From Xanthomonas cassavae CFBP 4642 (GTDB taxonomy: Bacteria; Pseudomonadota; Gammaproteobacteria; Xanthomonadales; Xanthomonadaceae), in contig NZ_CM002139.1 in assembly GCF_000454545.1 (NCBI RefSeq), positions 1,894,057 to 1,958,056 of the forward strand: 64,000 bases of DNA, in the 5' to 3' direction. Below, piece by piece: positions 1-9,112 of the stretch. The notes under the pieces are model-generated. The model was not told the DNA's origin, made no database searches, and saw only the letters and a list, made by a program, of their open reading frames with translations. Positions within the stretch are counted from its first letter, which is position 1. The number at the start of each line of letters is the position of its first letter. The position numbers and the translations under genes are program-made.

Positions 1-32
1 ACGGCGGCCGGCGAGCCGGTAGCCAGGGCCAT
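1..32 (-). CDS. Possible 5' end of a gene leaving the window at its left edge
   Basis: An ATG read leftwards from position 32 opens a frame M-A-L-A-T-G-S-P-A-A that stays open to the window edge, with a purine-rich GGAGCGG about 12 nt upstream. It would be the fourth gene on the minus strand after the ribbon-helix-helix gene, only 43 bp downstream of it. Ten codons are not enough to recognise a family, and a chance start cannot be excluded. Confidence 0.25.
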   Translation of the reverse strand, partial: MALATGSPAA

Positions 33-75
33 GGGCAGGGTTACCGCTCCCGCACGCCGATGGAGTGGCAAGCGC

Positions 76-255
76 TCACGCATCCCGTTCCGGCTCGTCG
101 CGCGGCTTCGGTAGCCGCCCGGCCTTGCGCAGCGCGTCGCGCAGCACGTATTCGATCTGCGCGTTGAGACTGCGCAGTTCGTCGTCGGCCCAGCGTTGCG
201 CGGCCGCCAGGACATCGGCGTTGATGCGCAGCGGATAGGCCTTCTTTTCGCTCAT
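76..255 (-). CDS. Arc-like ribbon-helix-helix DNA-binding protein
   Basis: This is a 59-aa protein starting [16 protein letters not shown], with a short beta strand (AYPLRIN) followed by two helices, the usual Arc/MetJ ribbon-helix-helix layout in which a dimer puts the strand in the major groove. The helix-2 segment [14 protein letters not shown] matches the Arc core that packs the dimer. The start at 255 is chosen because its ATG overlaps the stop of the upstream membrane-protein gene (ATGA), indicating translational coupling. It is the last of three co-oriented genes, so it probably autoregulates the operon through the palindrome at 1443-1461. The DNA target is inferred from context only. 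Confidence 0.8.
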   Translation of the reverse strand: MSEKKAYPLRINADVLAAAQRWADDELRSLNAQIEYVLRDALRKAGRLPKPRDEPERDA

Positions 256-536
256 TCGCCGTTCCTGCGACTGCCGTGGCGGCGCAGGTGCATGACCATC
301 GACACGATCAGCGTATTGACGCCGATGATCATGCCGATCACCACCGCATAGATGCCGGCGCGGTTGTCGCCCACCCAATACAGGCACGCAGCGCCGACCA
401 GGATCACCAGGCTGATCAACGCCCAGCGCAGGCCCAGACCGCGCGCGCGGTCATCGTCGTCCGCCCCGATCGAGGCGGCGATCGCCAACGCGGGCAGCCC
501 CGAAAGCGCGACCACCAGCGGCACCATCACATTCAT
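252..536 (-). CDS. Small inner-membrane protein of the SPFH operon
   Basis: This 94-aa protein has three predicted membrane segments: residues about 4-22 ([19 protein letters not shown]), 37-54 ([18 protein letters not shown]) and 60-83 ([23 protein letters not shown]). An acidic loop (GADDDD) lies between the first two and the tail is basic (HLRRHGSRR). A strong Shine-Dalgarno sequence GAGGTGAT precedes the ATG and overlaps the stop of the SPFH gene. The protein sits between the SPFH gene and the ribbon-helix-helix gene and is coupled to both. I do not recognise a named family; a structural partner of the SPFH protein is the simplest guess. Confidence 0.8.
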   Translation of the reverse strand: MNVMVPLVVALSGLPALAIAASIGADDDDRARGLGLRWALISLVILVGAACLYWVGDNRAGIYAVVIGMIIGVNTLIVSMVMHLRRHGSRRNGE

Positions 537-545
537 TGCATCACC

Positions 546-1412
546 TCAGTACAGCGAGCCGGCGTTGACCACCGGTTGGGTCCCGCGATCAGCACACAAC
601 ACGGTGAGCAGGTTGCTGACCATATGCGCCTTGCGCTCTTCGTCCAGCTGCACCACGCCGTTCTTCTGCAGCTCGGCCAGCGCCATTTCGACCATGCCCA
701 CCGCGCCCGCCACGATGCGTGTGCGCGCGGCAATCACCGCGTTGGCCTGCTGGCGCTGCAGCATGGCCTGGGCGATTTCCGGCGCATAGGCCAGATGGCT
801 GATGCGTGCTTCGATCACGTCCACCCCGGCCTGGGTGAGCCGTTCGTCCAGGTGCCGCTTGAGCTGTTCGCTGATTTCAGCCGGGTGGCTGCGCAGCGAA
901 ATCTGGCCTTCTTCGTGCTGGTCGTAAGGGTAGCTGGTGGCCATTGCGCGTAATGCCGCTTCCGATTGGATATGCACGAAGCTTTCGTAATCGTCCACGT
1001 TGTACACGGCCTCGGAGGCATCCAGTACCTGCCACACGATCACCGCGGCGATCTCGATCGGGCTGCCGTCCAGTTCATTGACCTTGAGCCGCCCGCTTTC
1101 GAAATTGCGCACGCGCTGGCTAACCCGGCGCTTGGAGTAGAAGGGGCTGTTCCAGCGCATCCCCTGGTCCTTGACCGTGCCGACGTATTTGCCGAACAGG
1201 CTCAGGACAGCTGCCTGGTTCGGCTCCAGCGTGTACAGGCCGACCAGGACGAACACATTACCGGCAGCCACCAGGATGGCCGGCAGCATGGACAGGACCG
1301 GCAGGTAGCCCATGCCTGCAGCGATCAGCACGGTGGCAGCCAACAGCAGGACGACGACACTCGCAGCGATCACTGGAATGCCGGGCAAAGAACCGAGCGA
1401 CTTTTCTTTCAT
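546..1412 (-). CDS. SPFH / band 7 domain membrane protein
   Basis: This 288-aa protein has two N-terminal membrane segments (residues about 12-35 and 38-62) and then a band 7 (SPFH/prohibitin) domain beginning at [20 protein letters not shown]. It continues through the typical [11 protein letters not shown] strand and ends in the helical [22 protein letters not shown] region that forms the oligomerisation coiled coil. Such proteins form ring or cage assemblies in microdomains of the inner membrane and are linked to membrane stress responses and protease control. It heads the minus-strand operon, and its start lies 31 nt from a perfect inverted repeat. It resembles the short SPFH proteins encoded beside Arc-type regulators more than HflK/HflC. 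Confidence 0.88.
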   Translation of the reverse strand: MKEKSLGSLPGIPVIAASVVVLLLAATVLIAAGMGYLPVLSMLPAILVAAGNVFVLVGLYTLEPNQAAVLSLFGKYVGTVKDQGMRWNSPFYSKRRVSQRVRNFESGRLKVNELDGSPIEIAAVIVWQVLDASEAVYNVDDYESFVHIQSEAALRAMATSYPYDQHEEGQISLRSHPAEISEQLKRHLDERLTQAGVDVIEARISHLAYAPEIAQAMLQRQQANAVIAARTRIVAGAVGMVEMALAELQKNGVVQLDEERKAHMVSNLLTVLCADRGTQPVVNAGSLY

Positions 1413-1442
1413 GGCTGGGGCGTCCTTGTGATTTGGAAAAAA

Positions 1443-1461
1443 GATATCAAATTGATATCAA
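1443..1461. promoter_or_regulatory. Palindromic operator candidate upstream of the SPFH operon
   Basis: GATATCAA-A-TTGATATC (1443-1459) is a perfect inverted repeat, and TTGATATCAA (1452-1461) is a second palindrome overlapping it, so three TATCAA half-sites lie in alternating orientation at 1445, 1452 and 1456. It is 31 bp upstream of the SPFH start and 79 bp upstream of purT. Closely spaced half-sites suit a ribbon-helix-helix repressor, and the operon encodes one at 76-255. That assignment is inference. Confidence 0.6.
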
Positions 1462-1539
1462 GTATGGGCGGATTTCCGACCGGCGGTCGTGGCATCGGCC
1501 CGCTAAAATGGCTGCCCCCTTCGATCTGGATGACGCCTC

Positions 1540-2742
1540 ATGACCACCCTCGGCACTCCGCTGTCGCCTTCCGCCACCCGCGTTTTGCTGCTGGGCTCGG
1601 GCGAACTGGGCAAGGAAGTGGCAATCGAGCTGCAGCGCTTCGGCGTGGAGGTGATCGCGGCGGACCGCTACGCGAATGCGCCGGCGATGCAGGTGGCGCA
1701 TCGCTCGCACGTGCTGGACATGCTCGACCCCGCCGCGCTGCGCGCGCTGATCGCCAGCGAGCGGCCGCACCTGATCGTGCCGGAGATCGAGGCCATCCAC
1801 ACCGAAACCCTGGTGGCGCTGGAACGCGAGCAGGGCCAGAAGGTGATCCCCACCGCGCGCGCCGCACGCCTGACCATGGACCGCGAAGGCATCCGCCGGC
1901 TGGCTGCCGAAACGCTGGGCCTGCCGACTTCGCCATACCGCTTCGTCGACACCGCCGCGCAATACCGCGAGGCGATCGCCGCCGTTGGCCTGCCCTGCGT
2001 GGTCAAGCCGGTGATGTCCTCCTCCGGCAAGGGTCAGAGCACGCTGCGCAGCGAGGCCGATATCGATGCCGCGTGGGAGTACGCGCAGACCGGTGGGCGT
2101 GCCGGTGCCGGCCGCTGCATCGTCGAAGGCTTCATCGATTTCGATTACGAAATCACCTTGCTTACCGTGCGGCATGCCGGCGGCACCTCGTACTGCGACC
2201 CCATCGGCCACTGGCAGCAGGACGGCGATTACCGCGAAAGCTGGCAGCCGCAGCCGATGTCGGAAGCCGCATTGCGTCGCTCGCAGCAGATCGCAAAAGC
2301 CATCACCGACGACCTCGGCGGCTGGGGCCTGTTTGGCGTGGAGCTGTTCGTCAAGGGCGACGAGGTATGGTTCAGCGAAGTGTCGCCGCGCCCGCACGAC
2401 ACCGGTCTGGTCACGCTGGTTTCGCAGGACCTGAGCGAATTCGCGTTGCATGCCCGCGCCATTCTCGGCTTGCCGGTGGGCGCAGAAGACGGCGGTGTGA
2501 TCGGTCAGAGTGGCCCCTCCGCATCGTGCGCGTTACTGGCGCACGGCAATGGCGTGCCGGTGTTCGACGCCGTGGCCGACGCGCTGCGCGACCCGGATAC
2601 CGCGCTGCGCCTGTTCGGCAAACCACGCGTGAATGGCCACCGCCGTGTCGGCGTCACTCTTGCACGCGCGGAGAGCATCGATGCTGCACGCGAGAAAGCG
2701 CGTGTTGCGGCTGCGGCGCTGACGATCCAGCTGCAGGGCTGA
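1540..2742 (+). CDS. purT: Formate-dependent phosphoribosylglycinamide formyltransferase (GAR transformylase 2)
   Basis: This 400-aa ATP-grasp enzyme makes formyl-GAR from GAR, formate and ATP, the third step of purine synthesis, without a folate donor. The N-terminal nucleotide-binding fold is marked by [20 protein letters not shown], the ATP-grasp core by [14 protein letters not shown], the catalytic lobe by [22 protein letters not shown] and the C-terminus by [15 protein letters not shown], all PurT signatures. The length is typical. The start at 1540 puts the family-conserved N-terminus in frame and follows a TAAAAT box at 1504-1509 without a clear -35. It is a single gene, divergent from the SPFH operon. 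Confidence 0.96.
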   Translation: MTTLGTPLSPSATRVLLLGSGELGKEVAIELQRFGVEVIAADRYANAPAMQVAHRSHVLDMLDPAALRALIASERPHLIVPEIEAIHTETLVALEREQGQKVIPTARAARLTMDREGIRRLAAETLGLPTSPYRFVDTAAQYREAIAAVGLPCVVKPVMSSSGKGQSTLRSEADIDAAWEYAQTGGRAGAGRCIVEGFIDFDYEITLLTVRHAGGTSYCDPIGHWQQDGDYRESWQPQPMSEAALRRSQQIAKAITDDLGGWGLFGVELFVKGDEVWFSEVSPRPHDTGLVTLVSQDLSEFALHARAILGLPVGAEDGGVIGQSGPSASCALLAHGNGVPVFDAVADALRDPDTALRLFGKPRVNGHRRVGVTLARAESIDAAREKARVAAAALTIQLQG

Positions 2743-2857
2743 TCGCCGCACGTTCCGAGAAGTGCAGCGCACCGCTGCACTTCTGCAAGCCGCCAAATGC
2801 CGCAGGCTTTGATTCGTCACCATGACCGGCATCGTTGGCCCATGCACACCGCATGAG

Positions 2858-2935
2858 CTTCGTCTGCACCCTCATCCGCCCCTTCGGGGCACCTTCTCCC
2901 CCATAAAGGAGGACAATGTCCCGGCGGGGGAAGCA
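2858..2935. repeat. REP-like intergenic element
   Basis: The core CATCCGCCCCTTCGGGGCACC contains the perfect stem GCCCC-TTC-GGGGC, followed by CTTCTCCC and a degenerate GGGGG arm. Elements with this core are scattered between genes throughout Xanthomonas genomes (from memory). The right arm here is degenerate, so it is probably an old copy. Confidence 0.5.
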
Positions 2936-3091
2936 AACACGCGAGTGCCGCTCGACTCAGATCACTGGTAGTGAAGCGACATGATCTGTTCACTGCCCGC
3001 AACGCTGCGCCTCCAAGCGCGACTCACCGCACGTGCCTGCGTCGGCCTACCAGGCAAGCGCGCCGCAGATGGACCAGGAACTCGCCCTTCC

Positions 3092-3119
3092 GAATCCCAA
3101 ATCCCCACTCCCCACTCCC
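3092..3119. repeat. Degenerate (GAATCCC)n heptamer repeat
   Basis: Four consecutive heptamers read GAATCCC, AAATCCC, CACTCCC and CACTCCC just downstream of the lipoprotein stop. They are the same unit as the GGGATTC copies at 14950-15082 and the TAATCCC array at 49225-49271. Confidence 0.5.
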
Positions 3120-3121
3120 GG

Positions 3122-4351
3122 CTACCAAACAACATCCACCCACACCGCATGATGGTCGCTGCCATCGGCAATCGCCGCCTCCGGGGCGCTGCTGGCTGGC
3201 CAGAAAATGCCGCTTCCAGCCAGGGTGAACTGGCGCGACGGCAGCACGTAATCCAGACGCATGGTGCCGGCCTGCGGGCCGAAGTCGCCGGTGACCTGGT
3301 GCGGGTCGCCGACATGCGCGATGCCTTGCGCGGCATATTCGGCGGTCTTTTCCGGGCCGCCGGCGCTGCGTGGTGTGGGGTACTGGAGAACGCGCGGGTG
3401 ATCGATCAGCGCACGGATCGCTTCATGGCGGCCGGCGCCATCGATCGGGTCGTTGTTCAGATCGCCCAGAATGACGAAGCGCGCATCGGCGGGCAGGCCG
3501 CCACAGGCGCCTTTGTCGTCGCATAGCCAGCGCCGGCTGTCGGCTGCGTTGTCCAGGTACGCACGCCACAGCGCGAGCTCATCGTGGTTACGTGCGGCGT
3601 TGCGTTTTTCCGCGCCATCGAACACCGGTGGGGTGGGGTGCGATACCAGTGCGTGCACCACGCCCAGCGGCGTGCGCACCGGCACGTCCCAGTGCGATTT
3701 GGACGACAGCCGCAGCTGCGCCCAGACCGCGTCGCGATAAAACGAGGCCCGCGTGGTCGGATCGATCGGCCGCAGTGCGCCCGGCAGCGTGCTCCACTTC
3801 AGCAGCTGGAAACTGCGCACGGCCTGTGCATCGATCGGATACCGCGACAGGACCAGCATGCCGTACTGGCCTGGATGCAGGCCGAAGCCCCAGGCATCGT
3901 TGCCGCGGTTGCGGCCATTGCCGCCGACACTGCCGCTGTTGTCCAGATCCAGACCGCTCGGAACGCCAGTGTTGACCGGCGCCAGATACCGATACGGATA
4001 ACGCAGCGGCTCGCCGCCGCCCGGCTGTGCCACCTGCAGGTAGCGCTGCTGGAACAGATCGGCGGCGCGGTGGTCCGGATCGAAATCGAATTCGTTGAGC
4101 AGCACCAGATCCGGGCGCACGCGCTGCAGCACTGCGGCGATCTTGCGCGCATGTGCGCTGTCGCCCTGCAGGTCGGCAATCAAGCCGCCCGCTTCGTCGG
4201 AATACAGCGAGGTGTTGTAGGTGGCGATGCGCAGTGGCGCCGCAACCGGCTTGGCAGGCGAGGGGTCGGATGCGGTGGTGGTGGATGGCATGCGATGGGT
4301 GCAGGCGGCGCACAGCGCGGTGAGCGCGAGCAGCAGGAGAGATTTGATCAT
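3122..4351 (-). CDS. Lipoprotein of the endonuclease/exonuclease/phosphatase family
   Basis: This 409-aa protein is predicted to be lipid-anchored: its N-terminus MIKSLLLLALTALCAAC has a lipobox with Cys17. The mature part is an EEP (DNase I-like) fold. Visible motifs are LRIATYNTSLYSD (Asn metal and phosphate site), VLLNEFDFDP (metal Glu), ILGDLNNDP (Asp/Asn pair), RLDYVLPS and the terminal SDHHAVWVDV (catalytic Asp-His). These predict a periplasmic or surface phosphodiesterase or nuclease. The start at 4351 is chosen because it gives the clean lipoprotein signal; upstream in-frame Met codons give no signal peptide. The substrate is unknown. The gene appears monocistronic and is read towards purT. 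Confidence 0.85.
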   Translation of the reverse strand: MIKSLLLLALTALCAACTHRMPSTTTASDPSPAKPVAAPLRIATYNTSLYSDEAGGLIADLQGDSAHARKIAAVLQRVRPDLVLLNEFDFDPDHRAADLFQQRYLQVAQPGGGEPLRYPYRYLAPVNTGVPSGLDLDNSGSVGGNGRNRGNDAWGFGLHPGQYGMLVLSRYPIDAQAVRSFQLLKWSTLPGALRPIDPTTRASFYRDAVWAQLRLSSKSHWDVPVRTPLGVVHALVSHPTPPVFDGAEKRNAARNHDELALWRAYLDNAADSRRWLCDDKGACGGLPADARFVILGDLNNDPIDGAGRHEAIRALIDHPRVLQYPTPRSAGGPEKTAEYAAQGIAHVGDPHQVTGDFGPQAGTMRLDYVLPSRQFTLAGSGIFWPASSAPEAAIADGSDHHAVWVDVVW

Positions 4352-4403
4352 CGCGGAATTCTCGCATGGCCGATGCGACAGGCCGATGTCGCCGTTTGGC
4401 AGC

Positions 4404-5159
4404 TCACGGGGCTGGCGCGCCGGCGGGCAGTCCACGCCAGTGGCGGCCATCGTAGGCCTCCAGCGCATTGAAGCGGCGCTTGTAGTTCATCTTGGCGTGG
4501 CCATCGATCCAGTAGCCCAGATAGACATGCGCGCGTCGCTCGCGCTGTGCCCACTGGATCTGCTGCAGGATCGCGAACGTCCCCAGGCTGCGTGCAGCCG
4601 CCTCGGGCGCGTAGAACGTGTACACCGCCGACAATGCATGCTCGGTGACATCGGTGACCGCCACGGCGAGCAAGTCCCCCGGGCCGTGCGCGACGGGCGC
4701 CTGGCGGATTTCCAGAAAGCGCCCGTGCGACCAGCCGCCGATCAGGAACTGGTCGAACTCGGTAGCGCCATGCTCGTCCATGCCGCCGCCGGAATGCCGG
4801 TGCTTGAGATAGCGACGGTACAGCGCAAGTTGCTCGTCGGTACGTTCGGCGGCGACCACACGCACCACCAGGTCCTGGTTGCGCGCCAGGCAACGGCGTT
4901 GGCTGCGATCGGGATGGAACGCGTCCACCGCGATGCGCACCGGCACGCAGGCGCGGCAGCGTTCGCAATGCGGGCGGTAGACCAGATCGCCGGAGCGGCG
5001 GAATCCCCATGCCAGGGCCTGCGGGTAGATCGTTCCCAGGCGCGGATCGTGTGGGTCCAGCACAAGGTCGCGCGCCTGGCGGTCCGACCAGTAGCCACAG
5101 GGATGCTCGCCGGTCTGGAACAGGCGCAGGTCGTCGTGGGTGTCGGCGTGGATGGCCAT
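4404..5159 (-). CDS. bpt: Aspartate/glutamate leucyltransferase (N-end rule)
   Basis: This 251-aa protein transfers leucine from Leu-tRNA to N-terminal Asp or Glu, marking proteins for ClpS/ClpAP. It has the Bpt signatures: N-terminal [16 protein letters not shown], the cysteine pair in [13 protein letters not shown], the central [12 protein letters not shown] and the C-terminal [17 protein letters not shown], which belongs to the Ate/Bpt GNAT-like domain. The length fits bacterial Bpt rather than the longer eukaryotic Ate1. The start at 5159 is preferred because the family begins a few residues before the first conserved motif; a longer in-frame extension to 5342 has no similarity to the family. 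Confidence 0.93.
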   Translation of the reverse strand: MAIHADTHDDLRLFQTGEHPCGYWSDRQARDLVLDPHDPRLGTIYPQALAWGFRRSGDLVYRPHCERCRACVPVRIAVDAFHPDRSQRRCLARNQDLVVRVVAAERTDEQLALYRRYLKHRHSGGGMDEHGATEFDQFLIGGWSHGRFLEIRQAPVAHGPGDLLAVAVTDVTEHALSAVYTFYAPEAAARSLGTFAILQQIQWAQRERRAHVYLGYWIDGHAKMNYKRRFNALEAYDGRHWRGLPAGAPAP

Positions 5160-5358
5160 GCGCTCAGGATAGCGCCTGCGCGTCGCAACAGCGGCGACTG
5201 TCCGCCGGATGAATACGGCCCGTGCGCGCGTCAACGCATGCGCCGGCGGTTCGTTGATGTGGATGTTGGTGGCAGCGCACGGTGGATCCGGATGCGCCAC
5301 CCACGCGATGCGGCCCATGCAGGTGCCGCGTGTGGTTCCCACAGATCAGGAGTTTCTC

Positions 5359-5949
5359 ATGACGTCCCGCAAACCCTTTCTTGCCCTGGCCATGCTGGCC
5401 GCGCTGTCCGTCGGCGCAGTCGCCGCCGCCACCCCGCCGGCATCCGGCGATGCGCCGCGTCCTGCCAAGCTCGACACCAACGGCGATGGCGTGATCGACC
5501 GCAGCGAAGCGGCCGCCAACCCGGAGCTGGCCGCGCAGTTCGATACGCTGGACACCAACAAGGACGGCAAGCTCTCGCGCGATGAGCGTCCGCGCCATCG
5601 TGGCCCGGGGCACGATGGTCGCGGGCAGTGGCTGGCCAAGTTCGACACCAACAAGGATGGGCGCATCAGCCGCGAGGAGGCCAAGGCCGACCCGAAATTC
5701 GCTGCACGCTTCGACCAGATGGACGTCAACAAGGATGGCTTTATTGATCGTGCCGACCGTGAGCTGCGCATGCAGCAGCATCGCGATGCGTGGTTTGCCA
5801 AGGCCGATACCGACAAGGACGGCAAGCTGAGCAAGGCCGAGTTCGATGCGGCGTCAAAGATGCGCGGCGAGCACGGCCCGCGTGGTCCGGGCGAGCCCGG
5901 CGACCATGGCAAGCATCCGATGCCGCCCAGGCCGGCTGCCGGCAACTGA
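5359..5949 (+). CDS. Secreted five-EF-hand calcium-binding protein
   Basis: This 196-aa protein has a signal peptide (MTSRKPFLALAMLAALSVGAVAAA, cleaved near residue 24) and five EF-hand loops in tandem: DTNGDGVIDRSE, DTNKDGKLSRDE, DTNKDGRISREE, DVNKDGFIDRAD and DTDKDGKLSKAE. All keep Asp at positions 1, 3 and 5, and four of the five keep Glu at position 12, so calcium binding is likely; the fourth loop ends in Asp. The tail is Gly/Pro/His rich. AGGAG sits 6 nt before the ATG at 5359. Periplasmic EF-hand proteins in this group have been linked to calcium sensing and virulence, but no role is visible here. A hairpin terminator lies 120 bp downstream. Confidence 0.9.
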   Translation: MTSRKPFLALAMLAALSVGAVAAATPPASGDAPRPAKLDTNGDGVIDRSEAAANPELAAQFDTLDTNKDGKLSRDERPRHRGPGHDGRGQWLAKFDTNKDGRISREEAKADPKFAARFDQMDVNKDGFIDRADRELRMQQHRDAWFAKADTDKDGKLSKAEFDAASKMRGEHGPRGPGEPGDHGKHPMPPRPAAGN

Positions 5950-6024
5950 TCGAGGGGCGCGCATGCCCCGTCCCAGGGACACGGCGAGGGCATGCACTCG
6001 CCGTGTACTACGTTCAATGCAATG

Positions 6025-7314
6025 CTAGTGGTAGTCAGCAACACGTAACAAGGCGCCGATCGACCCACGGCCTCCTGCGCAAGCAGGGGGCCGTTTTTGT
6101 TGCTCGCAAGGGGCTGTCATTGATGGTGCAGCAGTGACGTCACGCCGGCCTTGAAGCATTCCCAGGTGCATGGAGTGACGCACGATGGGCAACATGACCG
6201 CTGCCACGCTTGCCAGCACTGCGCCCGGACTGGACATGCAGCGGTACAACAGCGGTGCCTGCGTGGCGCCGCGTCTGCGCGCATCGCGTTCCAGCATAGG
6301 GCGCATGACGCGCGGTAGCACCCGGATGGACTGGTGGCCGAGCACCGCCATACCGGCGCAGAGCATCAGCAGCGATGCCCACGCGCCGGCATCCAGCTGT
6401 TTCAGCAGGAGCGTGCTGCCGACCACCAGCACCGAGGTCAGTGTGGTGATGTGCATGACGCGACGAACCGAGGCTGCCTCAGCGGCGTTCTGCGTAAAGC
6501 GCAACAGATACCAGCAGGACCAGTACGTGCCGAATCCGGCAACCAGCACGGCACCGGCGGCGAACAGCGCCGGCATGTCGAGCCAGAGGCTGAGCGCGCC
6601 AGCGGCCCCACCTCCGCCGAGCGCCGAGCCGGTCAATCCACCGGCACCCAACCTGCCTGCGCCAGCGAGGCCGCCGAGCACGATCGCCGCGCTTGCGGTG
6701 CCCGGAGCCGCAAGCATCGTCACCGAGGTCACCGCCGTGGCAGACGCAACGCTGGGCGCACTGCTGCGCACGAAGTCGCCGAATCTGCGCAGCGAGTTGC
6801 TTGCGCACCGCCGCGTCGCTCAGGCCCAGCAGCGACGCAATCTGTTGCGAGCTCTGGCCTTCGCGGTAATACAACAGCAGCGTCTCGCGACTTTCTTCCG
6901 GTAGCGCGGAGTGATGTCGAATGCGGCGATCTCTTCCCCGGCCTGCAACAGATGGTCGGTGGGCGAGGGTGCCGGATCGGCGGCCATGGCGATCGCCAGC
7001 TCGGCGGCTTCGCCGCTGAGCGCGCGGTGGCGGTTGGCGCGCAACCAGTTTCGCGCCAGATTGCGGGTGATCTGGCGTAGCCACGGCAGGAAGCTGGCGG
7101 GCTGATGCAGCTGCGCCAGACGCTGCCAGGCGCGCAGGAAGGCTTCCTGCGCGATGTCTTCGCTGGCGGCGATATCGCGCGTGATGGCCAGTGCGCTGGC
7201 GGCGACCGTGTTCTGGCAGGCCATCACGATCCGTCCGTATGCCTGCTGACAGCCGGATGCGGCGTGACAGGTCGATGCGATAACCCGGAGCAGGCTCTGC
7301 GCCTCGACAGCCAT
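6025..7314 (-). pseudogene. Broken ECF-type sigma factor gene with a fused C-terminal membrane region
   Basis: Three consecutive frames together spell one protein. Frame 1 (7314 to about 6905) holds sigma region 2, with IAASEDIAQEAFLRAWQRL and FLPWLRQITRNLARNWLR. It then shifts near 6905 into frame 2, which holds region 4 (ALPEESRETLLLYYREG and ASLLGLSDAAVRKQL). Near 6785 it shifts again into frame 3, starting FGDFVRSSAPS and followed by three or four membrane segments. The first lesion looks like a one-base deletion. At the second, the residues normally following VRKQL (an SRAR-type end of region 4) are missing as well. Homologous sigma-70 proteins with a membrane tail exist in the genus (from memory). 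As it stands only a region 2 fragment could be made. A sequencing error cannot explain the missing segment. Confidence 0.75.
6069..6097 (+). terminator. Rho-independent terminator after the EF-hand gene
   Basis: GGCCTCCTGC-GCAA-GCAGGGGGCC, a ten-base-pair stem with one mismatch, is followed by GTTTTTG. It lacks a T run on the other strand, so it serves the plus-strand gene. It lies within the apparent 3' end of the minus-strand pseudogene, which argues that the last codons there are not original. Confidence 0.75.
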
Positions 7315-7413
7315 GGCGAGGCGACGGTTCGAGGCCTGGCGCCTTTGCCGTGCAACCGCGTTCCAGGCGAGCCGTTTCGGTACAACGGCTGTGGATAGCC
7401 TCCCTGGCCTGGC

Positions 7414-7908
7414 TCAGCGCGCCGGCTGGATCCGCACGCGCACCGCGTCGTCTTCTGCCGGCGGCGTTGCATCCGGCGAGGGCTGCGATGCAGCGGGTGC
7501 CGCTGGCATGGGCGCACTGCGATGACGCATCACCACCACCATGGCCACCGCGCCGATTACCAGCAACAGGACCAGGCGGATCCGCCAGGCCCAGCTGCGC
7601 GCGCTGGCACTGGAGCCGTTCTCGCCGTCGCGGAAGGTGTACTCCACGTTCGGCAGGTCGCGGCGGGTGGTGTCGAGCAGGCGCGCGTCGCGCAGCAGAT
7701 CGCGCGCACGCGGCTGGTCGTTGGCATGCACGATCCACACGGTGGGCTGTGCCTGCGCGCTGCTTTGCTCCAGATAGCTGAACTGGCCGCCGCGCTTGCT
7801 CTGATAGGAGCGGCCATTGCTGATGCGGATCTCGATCCCTGCATCGCGCAGCAGATTGGCCACGCCCTCGGCGGTTTCGATACGTTGACTGCTGAAGATC
7901 TTGCGCAT
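7414..7908 (-). CDS. Putative signal-transducing membrane protein (DUF2007-like)
   Basis: This 164-aa protein has a cytoplasmic N-terminal domain of about 80 residues (MRKIFSSQRIETAEGVANLL, then a GRSYQSKRGGQFSYLE segment and VWIVHANDQPRARDLL). Its pattern matches DUF2007, a small fold whose last strand carries a P-x-x-W or VWI-type core. A single membrane helix follows at about residues 108-128 (IRLVLLLVIGAVAMVVVM), then a Pro/Ala-rich tail. Homologues in Xanthomonas carry the uninformative label pathogenicity-like protein (from memory). It stands alone between tesB and the sigma pseudogene. The function is unknown. Confidence 0.78.
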   Translation of the reverse strand: MRKIFSSQRIETAEGVANLLRDAGIEIRISNGRSYQSKRGGQFSYLEQSSAQAQPTVWIVHANDQPRARDLLRDARLLDTTRRDLPNVEYTFRDGENGSSASARSWAWRIRLVLLLVIGAVAMVVVMRHRSAPMPAAPAASQPSPDATPPAEDDAVRVRIQPAR

Positions 7909-8135
7909 GGTGGAAAACGCCGTTAGGTCCGGAACAGATGGCGCCGTTGAGGCGCCGGTTCAAGATGAAATATCGGGATGCGGTTGCTGCAGTCCGGTGG
8001 CCACATCGCACGGCACGGGAGCATGCCAGTTTGCGGCCTCTGCAGCGTGCGAGGGAATGTGCTGCGGCGCGTTCAACCAGGGGCCGCAGTGCACTGGGGC
8101 GATCGACCGGCGCACCATGGCCACGCCGTTGCGCT

Positions 8136-9041
8136 CTATTCCTTGGCCGGCACCGCGCTCGCGCTGCCGTCGGGTACCACACGGATCAAGCCTTCCTGGG
8201 TGGTGCTGGCGACCAATACGCCGTCGCGGGTGAAGAACTGCCCGCGCGCCAGTCCGCGTGAGCCTTGCGCGGTGGGGCTGTCCAGCGAGTACAGCAGCCA
8301 GTCGTCGGTGCGGAACGGGCGATGGAACCACAGCGCGTGATCCAGCGAGGCCATCTGCACGTTCGGCGTGTAATAACTGATGCCGTGCGGAAACGTCGAG
8401 GTGCCCAGTAACTGGAAGTCCGAGGCATAGGCCAGCAGTGCCTGGTGCAGGCCGACGTCATGGCCGATGGGGTCGGTCAGGCGCAGCCACATCTGCTGGA
8501 ATGGTGGCCGCTTGGGCGGCTTGAGTTCGTCGCGCGGAAACACATGACGGAACTCGAACGGCCCGCCGCGCGAGAGCCAGCGTTGCACCTTGGCCGGCAG
8601 GCTCGCCAACACCTCCGGTGCCAGTGGGGCGGCCGGTTCGATGTCTTCCGGCGGCGGCACCACCGGCATTGCCGATTGATGTTCGGCGCCGTCTTCGCGC
8701 TCCTGGAACGAGGCCGCGCAGAAGAAGATCACCTTGCCGTGCTGGATCGCAGTGACGCGCCGTACCGAGAAACTGCCGCCATCACGGGTGCGATCGACGT
8801 CGTAGACGATGGGGTGATCGATATTGCCGGCACGCAGGAAATAGGCATGCAGCGAATGCGCCTGGCGGCCGTTTTCGACCGTGGCCTGCGCCGCCGACAG
8901 CGCCTGACCCAATACCTGGCCGCCGAACACGTACTTGGTGCCGATATCGCGGCTCTGGCCGCGGAACAGGTTGTCTTCCAGGCGCTCCAGCGACAGCAGG
9001 CTGATCAGTTCGGAGACCACGGGTTCGGCATTGGCGGACAA
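8136..9041 (-). CDS. tesB: Acyl-CoA thioesterase II
   Basis: This 301-aa double-hotdog enzyme hydrolyses acyl-CoA to free fatty acid and CoA. TesB signatures are FRGQSRDIGTKYVFGGQVLGQALSAA near the N-terminus (the first hotdog), FFLRAG-type substrate contacts (LHAYFLRAGNIDHPIVYDVD), and in the C-terminal half MASLDHALWFHRPFRTDDWLLY, which carries the catalytic Asp, and RGLARGQFFTRDGVLVAS. The length matches E. coli TesB (286 aa). It lies 71 bp downstream of the enoyl-CoA isomerase-like gene in the same orientation, consistent with a small acyl-CoA unit. Confidence 0.93.
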   Translation of the reverse strand: MSANAEPVVSELISLLSLERLEDNLFRGQSRDIGTKYVFGGQVLGQALSAAQATVENGRQAHSLHAYFLRAGNIDHPIVYDVDRTRDGGSFSVRRVTAIQHGKVIFFCAASFQEREDGAEHQSAMPVVPPPEDIEPAAPLAPEVLASLPAKVQRWLSRGGPFEFRHVFPRDELKPPKRPPFQQMWLRLTDPIGHDVGLHQALLAYASDFQLLGTSTFPHGISYYTPNVQMASLDHALWFHRPFRTDDWLLYSLDSPTAQGSRGLARGQFFTRDGVLVASTTQEGLIRVVPDGSASAVPAKE

Positions 9042-9112
9042 GAGGCTGGCCTGGGCGTGCGGAGGATGGCGATTATACCGGGCCGCCCGAGGGGCACCGT
9101 GCCGCGGCCGGC

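Larger units (their letters stand above)
2743..3121. other. Intergenic region with two dispersed repeats, no gene
   Basis: This 379-bp gap lies between the convergent ends of purT and the lipoprotein gene. I see no supportable reading frame. It contains a REP-like element (about 2858-2935) and a run of GAATCCC-type heptamers (3092-3119), each listed separately. Confidence 0.6.

Noticed and set aside
3002..3116. Coding continuation across the purT-lipoprotein gap
   Set aside because: Open frames here run through dispersed repeats and share no similarity with either neighbour.
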